Assembly (NCBI GenBank): GCA_045124495.1
Contig: JBGVLX010000003.1
Location: 1 to 44,872 of the forward strand
Reading direction: 5' to 3'
Source: RGIG1668 sp045124495
GTDB taxonomy: Bacteria; Bacillota; Clostridia; Lachnospirales; Lachnospiraceae
Length of the DNA stretch: 44,872 nt
In this document: positions 39,058-44,872 of the stretch, piece by piece
How the letters are laid out: every line of letters starts with the position of its first letter
Position numbering within the stretch: position 1 is the first letter of the stretch
The notes under the pieces: generated by a model
Seen by the model: the letters and a program-made list of their open reading frames with translations, nothing else
Databases searched by the model: none
What the model was told of the DNA's origin: nothing
Position numbers and translations under genes: made by a program

Positions 39058-40242
39058 ATGGAAAAAGGAAGATTTGGAATACACGGAGGGCAATATATAC
39101 CGGAAACATTAATGGAAGAAATACATAAACTTGAAGAGGCCTACGAATTTTATAAAAATGACGCTGCATTTTTAAGTGAACTGGATACTTTATTAAAGGA
39201 ATATGCCGGTCGTCCTTCTTTGCTCTACTTTGCGGAAAAAATGACAAAGGATTTAGGAGGCGCTAAAATTTACTTTAAACGGGAAGATTTGAATCATACC
39301 GGTTCCCATAAAATCAATAATGTATTAGGTCAGGCATTGCTTGCGAAAAAAATGGGAAAAACCAGAATCATTGCAGAAACAGGAGCCGGACAACATGGTG
39401 TGGCAACTGCAACTGCTGCTGCACTTCTTGGCCTGGAATGTGAAATTTTCATGGGAAAAGAAGATACCATCCGTCAGGCACTTAATGTATATCGTATGGA
39501 ATTATTAGGTGCAAAGGTTCATGCCGTAGAATCCGGAACCCAGACCTTAAAGGATGCCGTAAATGAATGTATGCGGGAATGGACCCAAAGAGTAGATGAT
39601 ACTTTATATGTATTAGGTTCTGTTATGGGACCTCACCCATTTCCTACCATTGTAAGAGATTTTCAAAGTGTTATCAGCCGCGAAGCCAGAACTCAGATTT
39701 TAGAAAAAGAAGGCAAACTTCCTGATGTGGTAATGGCATGTGTCGGTGGTGGTAGTAACGCCATGGGTATGTTTTATGAATTTATTCAGGACGAATCGGT
39801 TCAGTTGATTGGATGTGAAGCTGCAGGACATGGTGTCCATACGGATAAAACTGCTGCTACGATTGCAACAGGTTCCGAAGGAATTTTTCATGGAATGAAA
39901 TCTTATTTTTGTCAGGACGAATATGGACAAATCGCCCCTGTATATTCTATTTCTGCCGGTCTTGATTATCCTGGAATTGGTCCGGAACACGCTTATTTAC
40001 ATGATTGCAAAAGAGCCCAGTATGTGCCGGTAACAGATGACGAAGCCGTAAATGCCTTTGAATATATTGCCAAAACAGAAGGCATCATTGCTGCCATCGA
40101 AAGTTCCCATGCTGTGGCACATTTAATGAAAATTGCTCCAAACATGAAGAAAGACCAGATCATTATTTGTTGTTTGTCTGGTCGTGGAGATAAGGATGTG
40201 GCAGCCATTGCCAGATACCGTGGAGTGAACTTAAACGATTAA
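39058..40242 (+). CDS. trpB: Tryptophan synthase beta chain, stand-alone
   Basis: 394 aa from the ATG at 39058, which has AAAGGA about eight bases upstream; the ATG at 39049 abuts that site. PLP lysine K85 in HTGSHKINN, catalytic glutamate E107 in AETGAGQHG, and phosphate loop GGGSNAMG near 230. It is a TrpB1-type chain and retains YIPETLM and the COMM region that contacts TrpA. It joins indole to serine. No trpA or other trp gene lies beside it; transcription ends after it and the next gene is convergent. A lone tryptophan-regulated trpB suggests indole salvage or a dispersed pathway. Confidence 0.95.
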   Translation: MEKGRFGIHGGQYIPETLMEEIHKLEEAYEFYKNDAAFLSELDTLLKEYAGRPSLLYFAEKMTKDLGGAKIYFKREDLNHTGSHKINNVLGQALLAKKMGKTRIIAETGAGQHGVATATAAALLGLECEIFMGKEDTIRQALNVYRMELLGAKVHAVESGTQTLKDAVNECMREWTQRVDDTLYVLGSVMGPHPFPTIVRDFQSVISREARTQILEKEGKLPDVVMACVGGGSNAMGMFYEFIQDESVQLIGCEAAGHGVHTDKTAATIATGSEGIFHGMKSYFCQDEYGQIAPVYSISAGLDYPGIGPEHAYLHDCKRAQYVPVTDDEAVNAFEYIAKTEGIIAAIESSHAVAHLMKIAPNMKKDQIIICCLSGRGDKDVAAIARYRGVNLND

Positions 40243-40295
40243 AATAAAAAAGAACGTAAACTTCTCTTTCTAATTTACAATGAAATAAAACAACT

Positions 40296-40333
40296 GCCCC
40301 AACCAGTCCATTAGACTCCGGTTGGGGCTTTCT
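40296..40333 (+). terminator. Terminator of trpB
   Basis: GCCCCAACC (40296-40304) pairs perfectly with GGTTGGGGC (40320-40328), followed by TTTCTT. Confidence 0.85.
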
Positions 40334-40413
40334 TATACTTTCAGGATTTTAAATCATGCTTTATCATATATACTCAAGCTTAATCTTTTGAGTTTAATCT
40401 TTTGAGCCTGATA

Positions 40414-41400
40414 TTATTTTAATGTCTCACTGTTATTTAGAACTAAAGTACTGTAAAGAAATAATACATCCTGATTTTCAAAGGTAATAAATTTGCTTAA
40501 CATATCACTTCTAAGATAACGTATGTCCACCAAGGTAATTTTTTCATAGCCTTCTACCAAAAGTGGTGCAAGACTGCTTCCGAAGGAATCTCTAAAAATA
40601 ATTAATTCCTTCCCTGTAGTGGCATTGGGATTTTCAATGGTGATAAGGGAAATGGCACCGGATAGATAAATTTCATATGGGTCTCTTCCTAGTGCTTTTT
40701 CCATATCATAAATTGAAATTTCTCTGTCATTTTGAAAATCATACACCTTGCATTGCTCCAAGATATCATTTGTTAAATAATATATGGTGTCTGCCGGAAG
40801 AGACGATGCTGCCTCCTCATAGTATACTCCATAAAATGGAATTTCCAGCTCTTTCTCTTCATAATCTGCATCTAAAGATACTCCCATCTCTTCTGACAGT
40901 TTTTTCGCAACCTTTTCTAATCGTTCCTGCCTCCAATGAGTATCCGTTTTATAATAATCCTCTATGCTTAATAACCCCGTAATATCAATATACTCCATAA
41001 AATCAATATTTTCTTTCAAACCGGAATAAAAATCATCGTAATCCATAGCAGGATGCCCAGCCTCTTTTGCCAGAAAGTAATTTTTATCCGGTATCACAGA
41101 ATAATAGACCTTCATGTCTTTTCCCTTTATATTTTCCTCGTAGATATATCGAAAACGTTCTGCTGCACGACGGATGGAATCCTCATCCATGGGATATTCC
41201 GTTTTACTTAAATATCCATTACTTTCATAAATTAGATTCTCATCCGTCTGTTGAATTTCAGTATCTGTCACTGTTACCTCCGATTTTTCATCATCATTCC
41301 GTAGTGGCCAATGAGAACTCTTCACCAGATAAAAAGTGATAAACAATGCCAAAACCAACAATGCTATAAGGCCTAATATTTTTAAAAGTCTATGTCCCAT
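40414..41400 (-). CDS. DHHW-family protein (SGNH/AlgX-like)
   Basis: 328 aa. One N-terminal membrane helix (residues 5-26) anchors it outside the cell. Then come the family hallmarks: YYKTDTHWRQERLEKVA (D-x-H-W) near 150-165 and FRDSFGSSLAPLL near 270, which together form an SGNH-hydrolase-like triad. Relatives sit beside MBOAT acyltransferases and help O-acetylate wall or exopolysaccharides; none is adjacent here. It follows trpB convergently and has AAGGAG before the ATG. Enzymatic activity is inferred from the residues only. About 80 bp upstream, GTAACTGT and ACAGTAAC near 41482-41504 form a small hairpin like the family B-type stems. Confidence 0.8.
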   Translation of the reverse strand: MGHRLLKILGLIALLVLALFITFYLVKSSHWPLRNDDEKSEVTVTDTEIQQTDENLIYESNGYLSKTEYPMDEDSIRRAAERFRYIYEENIKGKDMKVYYSVIPDKNYFLAKEAGHPAMDYDDFYSGLKENIDFMEYIDITGLLSIEDYYKTDTHWRQERLEKVAKKLSEEMGVSLDADYEEKELEIPFYGVYYEEAASSLPADTIYYLTNDILEQCKVYDFQNDREISIYDMEKALGRDPYEIYLSGAISLITIENPNATTGKELIIFRDSFGSSLAPLLVEGYEKITLVDIRYLRSDMLSKFITFENQDVLFLYSTLVLNNSETLK

Positions 41401-41527
41401 TTTTTCTCCTTCTGACCGATTCCTCGATAGAGAGTGTCAACATGAAACCCCAATGATTTCCGGCTTATCTTGGCAAACAACGTAACTGTTCACACGACAG
41501 TAACAAAATAACTCTTATTTATGCAAA

Positions 41528-42142
41528 TTATCGGATTGCCTCTTCAAAAAGAATCTTGGCATCACTGTATTGTGCCTGTAATTTTGTCAAAAAGTTATCC
41601 ATAATTTCTCCATTACCAAATGCAGTTACCAAATAGTCTTCCCCAATCTGAACCACAATTAATTTGTCCGGAAATCCGCACATCCATTGTCTTGCTAAAA
41701 TATTATCCTTAATGGCAGTAGCAAGGGAATCCAAATTTCCGGCATCCGTTACATGATAAGTGGCTCCTGTAAAGGTATTTGCGTTCATCATATGCATAAT
41801 AGAAGCGGCATCGTCAATCTCTGAAACATTCCCCTGTGGAAATCCTAAGGTAGCGTCTAAATCTTCTGCTTTGGAAATGTCAAAAGCTCCCGGTGCATTA
41901 TCCACAGGATGTTCCATGTCTCCACCAATGGCTGCAAACTTCTCTTCCTCTTCATAGGTTCCCCAAACATTGGATAAAATTTCCACTGCATCCTTGGCAA
42001 CTTCTTCTTTTTCAGTTTGTTCTTCCTTTTGATTTTGTTCTACTTTCTGATTGTTCTCAGTGGTACTATCTGCCTTATCTCCACATCCTGTAAATCCTAA
42101 TGTCATCATAGTTACTAAAATAAGTGCAATTTTCTTTCTCAT
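41528..42142 (-). CDS. Lipoprotein of unknown function
   Basis: 204 aa. Lipoprotein signal MRKKIALILVTMMTLGFTGC, then an E/Q/K-rich linker to about residue 50, then a globular domain (WGTYEEEEKFAAIGGDMEHP, then ATAIKDNILARQWMCGFPDK, then IVVQIGEDYLVTAFG). No recognised enzyme motif. The domain resembles in style that of other secreted lipoproteins of these genomes and may be a ligand-binding module. SD GGAG precedes the ATG. Neighbours give no functional hint. Confidence 0.75.
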   Translation of the reverse strand: MRKKIALILVTMMTLGFTGCGDKADSTTENNQKVEQNQKEEQTEKEEVAKDAVEILSNVWGTYEEEEKFAAIGGDMEHPVDNAPGAFDISKAEDLDATLGFPQGNVSEIDDAASIMHMMNANTFTGATYHVTDAGNLDSLATAIKDNILARQWMCGFPDKLIVVQIGEDYLVTAFGNGEIMDNFLTKLQAQYSDAKILFEEAIR

Positions 42143-42176
42143 TCTTCTTTTCTCCTTGTTCTTTTTTCATGTTATC

Positions 42177-42385
42177 AGGTGATTGCAAAACTATAATATT
42201 TTAAATGAAAGTGATATAAAAGAAACAAAACACCGCAGGCACGCTTTCGCTGCGTTCAGCTCGTAGCGGTACTAAATTCAAGGCTGCGCCTCTCATTAAG
42301 TACCGACGGCTGAACAAGCACCTGCTTATGTATTGGTTTCTTTTTCATCACTCAACGTATGTTTTTGATAGTTTCGCAATTACCT
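42177..42385 (+). mobile_element. Family A MITE, copy A3 (complete)
   Basis: Ends AGGTGATTGCAAAACTATAA and TTGATAGTTTCGCAATTACC; 209 bp; same palindromic arms as A2 (GCAGGCACGCTTTCGCTGCG, GTAGCGGTACTAAATT, TTAAGTACCGACGGCTGAAC). The apex is AAGGCTGCGCCTC, a different hairpin from A1 and A2. It fills the gap 42143-42464 between the lipoprotein and anti-sigma genes. Confidence 0.85.
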
Positions 42386-42464
42386 ATTTTCATGTTATAT
42401 TCATTGCTTATTCATACTCCGAGTAGGAATCCTTAGTATTTTTTCCGTCTTCTTCAAGCAATAC

Positions 42465-43109
42465 TCACTTTTTATATAAAGTATAACTTTGCTTTTCCTC
42501 ATCAAAACTTAAACCATAAACCTGTTGATTTCCATTTTGTTCTACCATCATCTCATAAGATTCGTCTTCATTTGGAATCATACACCAGCGAATCGACTGG
42601 TTTTCCTTTATCTCCAAAGGGTTTCCACGCTCAATCACCTGTTCTGTTTCCTTATCCACCACTTCTATGGTTCCATAAGAAACCGAAATCCTGATGTTTC
42701 CTCCAACCTCAATATCCATAGGAATCATCATATCAGGACTTGACCTCTCATATAAAGCCGCCACTGCAACGGTGGATGTAGAAATTTCAACGGGTTCCTT
42801 GGTAACCTGTGTCCCGTGAAGATATAACACTGCATTAGGTTGGTTTGAAGTTTGATGATTTTCTCTTTGAAGGAAGAATACTCCAATCAACAAAATCATA
42901 CAGGATGCACAGACAACAGCCACGTTCTGGTACTGCTTCCATCTGCCAAATGGAAATTTACCTCTCATTCTTTCTGTAGCAGGATTTGAAACCGCATTTC
43001 CTACCGTTTCAAAAGCATTGTTTTCTTGAAAAGATGATATAATTTTATCTTTTAATTCCGGTGGTGCTGTAATTTTCTTATATTCTTCTTTCTCTTTTTC
43101 CTGAAACAT
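42465..43109 (-). CDS. Probable membrane anti-sigma factor
   Basis: 214 aa. The short cytoplasmic N-terminus (to about residue 58, with YKKITAPPELKDKIISSFQE) is a typical sigma-binding stub. One membrane helix lies at residues 60-80 (VAVVCASCMILLIGVFFL), then an extracytoplasmic beta-rich domain (NAVLYLHGTQVTKEPVEIST up to QVYGLSFDEEKQSYTLYK). There is no HCC zinc motif. It follows the ECF sigma gene, the usual order for sigma then anti-sigma. The 96-bp gap contains a half MITE. SD AAGGAGG precedes the ATG. The external domain presumably senses the envelope signal. Confidence 0.75.
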   Translation of the reverse strand: MFQEKEKEEYKKITAPPELKDKIISSFQENNAFETVGNAVSNPATERMRGKFPFGRWKQYQNVAVVCASCMILLIGVFFLQRENHQTSNQPNAVLYLHGTQVTKEPVEISTSTVAVAALYERSSPDMMIPMDIEVGGNIRISVSYGTIEVVDKETEQVIERGNPLEIKENQSIRWCMIPNEDESYEMMVEQNGNQQVYGLSFDEEKQSYTLYKK

Positions 43110-43137
43110 GACCTTCCTCCTTCTAATATATTGTTTT

Positions 43138-43200
43138 AGGTAATTGCAAAACGATCAAAAACCTATGTTGCGTGATGAAAGAGAAACAACTACATAAACA
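43138..43200 (-). mobile_element. Family A MITE half-element, copy A5
   Basis: AGGTAATTGCAAAACGATCA at 43138-43157, then GTGATGAAAGAGAAACAACT. It matches one end of A3 and A2 (in reverse) for about 60 bp and stops just before the sigma factor's stop codon at 43206. Only one terminus is present. Confidence 0.7.
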
Positions 43201-43205
43201 ATGTA

Positions 43206-43676
43206 CTAGATATCATCCTTTAACAACAATCTCCCACGGGAAAGTCTCATTTTTACTGCTGAAACAGAAATTTTCAACATGGAGGCAACTTCTTTCACGT
43301 TATAGCCTTCCAGATAATGTAATGTTATTGCCGCCCTGTACTTTTCCGGAAGACCGGATACCAATTTACAAACATCATATTCCAACTCTTTTTCTTCAGA
43401 AGGGAGCTCATTTATTTCATCTAAAGATTCATGCATACGATACTTTTTTTTACGCAACATATCATGGCACTGATTAATGGTGCATCGAACAAACCACGCG
43501 CGCTGGTGTTCTTCTCCCTCAGGCTTATGAACTGCATTTAAATATTTAATAAATACATCATGTACCGCATCCTGAGCATCTTCATTGGAATTCAGGTATG
43601 AAAGTGCCAACCGATACAGCATATCCGCATATCGGGCATAGGCATCATTAAAGTCCTCTTTCTTATCCTGGAGCAT
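43206..43676 (-). CDS. ECF-type RNA polymerase sigma factor
   Basis: 156 aa. Region 2: YADMLYRLALSYLNSNEDAQDAVHDVFIKYL (residues 15-45, the -10 and core-binding part). Region 4: LPEKYRAAITLHYLEGYNVK with EVASMLKISVSAVKMRLSRG, a helix-turn-helix for the -35. Length and lack of regions 1 and 3 define the ECF group. SD GGAGGG is nine bases before the ATG. The anti-sigma-like gene follows, and a lipoprotein gene is upstream on the same strand. Its regulon cannot be read here; an autoregulated promoter was not identified. Confidence 0.92.
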   Translation of the reverse strand: MLQDKKEDFNDAYARYADMLYRLALSYLNSNEDAQDAVHDVFIKYLNAVHKPEGEEHQRAWFVRCTINQCHDMLRKKKYRMHESLDEINELPSEEKELEYDVCKLVSGLPEKYRAAITLHYLEGYNVKEVASMLKISVSAVKMRLSRGRLLLKDDI

Positions 43677-43747
43677 GTTTTATCTTCCCTCCTATTAAGA
43701 AAACGTATCAACCTAAAAAAAGGTCACAATAAAAATAAAAATTTTTT

Positions 43748-43766
43748 CCTCAATGATTCACGACAT
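43748..43766 (+). repeat. Family C repeat fragment
   Basis: CCTCAATGATTCACGACAT matches the first 19 bp of copy 2 with one mismatch. It lies seven bases before the 43774 stop. Confidence 0.4.
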
Positions 43767-43773
43767 CTCATTT

Positions 43774-44769
43774 TCATGATTCCTCAGGATGAAAGGTTGG
43801 AAAATCTAATTCTCCCGAAACATTCGTATTATATCTTCCACCTTCCATTTCGGTTAAATAATACCATCTTCCATCTTCTACCATCAGTAATTCGAAGCCA
43901 TATCCACCCATGGTAGGAACAAACGCCTCATAATACTTTGCGTTTGTTCCATCTTCTAAAGTACCTTCTGTCACATTAAGAACACCATATCTTACTACCC
44001 AGGCAAAACCTTCCTCATAAGACGTTTCTCCCAATACACTTTTTAAGCTATCAAGTTCTTCCTGGGTAAAAGTGTCCTCTAAGATAGTAGCATTGGTATA
44101 TACCGGTTCTCCATCTACATATTCTCCATCTGCAAATACATTTGCTCCAAAATCCAGGAATGTAGAATTGTCTGAAGCTATCACTTCCATCTTATCTCCA
44201 TTCATTTGAAATATGATATACCCATAATATTCTTCTCCCATGTCATCGTATCTGTAAATAGCAGTATCTTGAGAAAGATAATATGCTTTTCCTTCCATCC
44301 AGCCCATGTGAGAATAGTAAAATAACTCCCCTTGAAATTCAAATCCTTCCTCATCCTGATGTTCTATCACAATGTTTCCGCTCAACGCAGAGATGGTATT
44401 GGTACGATTCCAATTTCCAGTAAAAGATTCTGCATCCTCCAATACAACAATTTCATCGTAACACGCTTCAAAAGCACTTTTTCCCTCATTCCTAATTTTC
44501 TCAAGGTTAATTTCTTTCTTGTCAGGATTTGAGCCCTCTGGATCTTTTTCTTCTTTCATTCCTTCTGTAGAAGACAATTCTTTTGTATCCTTTTCTTCTG
44601 TTTCTTTTTCTTCTGTTTCTTTTTCTCTTGTATTTTCTACTTTCACATTTCCCTTTGCAGAATCCCGTTTCTTTTCTTCTTCCTTCTCTCCACAGCCTGT
44701 CATCATCATCAACATAGACAAACAGGTAGCACCAAACAAAATCTTTTTTCTTATGATTCCCTTTTTCAT
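43774..44769 (-). CDS. Lipoprotein with an acidic repeat linker
   Basis: 331 aa. Lipoprotein signal MKKGIIRKKILFGATCLSML ending MMMTGC. Residues 26-90 are a K/E/T low-complexity linker with ETEEKETEEK. Two beta-rich parts follow (GNWNRTNTISALSGNIVIEH, then FYYSHMGWMEGKAYYL, then MGGYGFELLMVEDGRWYYLT). No family recognised. It is the next gene upstream of the sigma factor on the same strand, 97 bp away, so it could belong to that regulon or sense with the anti-sigma. The remaining 44770-44872 shows only A/T-rich upstream DNA. Confidence 0.7.
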   Translation of the reverse strand: MKKGIIRKKILFGATCLSMLMMMTGCGEKEEEKKRDSAKGNVKVENTREKETEEKETEEKDTKELSSTEGMKEEKDPEGSNPDKKEINLEKIRNEGKSAFEACYDEIVVLEDAESFTGNWNRTNTISALSGNIVIEHQDEEGFEFQGELFYYSHMGWMEGKAYYLSQDTAIYRYDDMGEEYYGYIIFQMNGDKMEVIASDNSTFLDFGANVFADGEYVDGEPVYTNATILEDTFTQEELDSLKSVLGETSYEEGFAWVVRYGVLNVTEGTLEDGTNAKYYEAFVPTMGGYGFELLMVEDGRWYYLTEMEGGRYNTNVSGELDFPTFHPEES

Positions 44770-44872
44770 ATAGATTCTCCTTCGTAATTCACATTTTTAG
44801 TTCTCACCACACACATTTTATCACACATACACCAGGCATGTCTATCTATTGGAGGAGTTCTTTCATAATACT

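Overview
The window looks like chromosomal DNA of a low-GC, Gram-positive anaerobe of the Clostridia, most likely Lachnospiraceae. The reasons are AAGGAGG-type ribosome binding sites, frequent TTG and GTG starts, lipoproteins with Clostridia-type signal peptides, a CD3324-family protein, choline-binding-type wall repeats, a Trp T-box and a yybP-ykoY riboswitch. The genus cannot be fixed from sequence alone. I see no rRNA, tRNA, CRISPR array, prophage or intact transposase.

Layout. 1-2.6 kb: SOS-type operon (Y-family polymerase, YolD-like protein, histidine phosphatase cut by the window edge) behind a LexA-box promoter and a nine-copy 13-bp tandem repeat. 3-4.2 kb: nine-repeat Sel1 lipoprotein. 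4.4-6.1 kb: ABC-2 exporter pair. 6.6-8.3 kb: chemotaxis receptor. 8.5-11.8 kb: YtrA-like GntR regulator with two ATPases and two membrane partners, behind a 46-bp palindromic operator covering the promoter. 12-12.8 kb: overlapping pair of unknown genes. 12.8-15.3 kb: short-chain dehydrogenase, choline-binding-repeat wall protein and CD3324-family protein.

15.7-22.1 kb: complete spermidine operon (arginine decarboxylase, SpeE-like aminopropyltransferase homologue, agmatinase/ureohydrolase, carboxyspermidine dehydrogenase, carboxyspermidine decarboxylase). Upstream lies a long leader holding an intrinsic terminator and, further up, a compact multi-stem RNA with its own promoter. 22.1-23.1 kb: ECF S-component-like membrane protein with a DUF4430 lipoprotein. 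23.7-26.6 kb: P-type Ca2+/Mn2+ ATPase under a yybP-ykoY (Mn2+) riboswitch. 26.8-29.4 kb: ABC-F ATPase and SfsA. 30-33.6 kb: plus-strand phosphorelay operon (double-receiver protein and hybrid kinase). 33.9-35.4 kb: CaCA-family Na+/Ca2+ exchanger, then an MntR/DtxR-type regulator. 35.5-38.3 kb: MetF and an alanine/glycine symporter. 38.6-40.2 kb: orphan trpB under a tryptophan T-box. 40.4-44.8 kb: DHHW protein, two lipoproteins and a sigma/anti-sigma pair.

Three interspersed repeat families recur between genes. Family A is a MITE-like palindrome of about 209 bp with AGGTRATTGCGAAAC-type ends (five copies, three of them truncated or internally deleted). Family B is a hairpin of about 65 bp with GTAACCTGACA arms. 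Family C is a motif of about 53 bp with a CACTAGCGTGGC core.

The most notable candidates for something undescribed are the structured RNA and leader ahead of the spermidine operon, the family A palindromes whose apex changes while its pairing is kept, the nine 13-bp repeats abutting the SOS promoter, and the unknown 118/154-aa gene pair.
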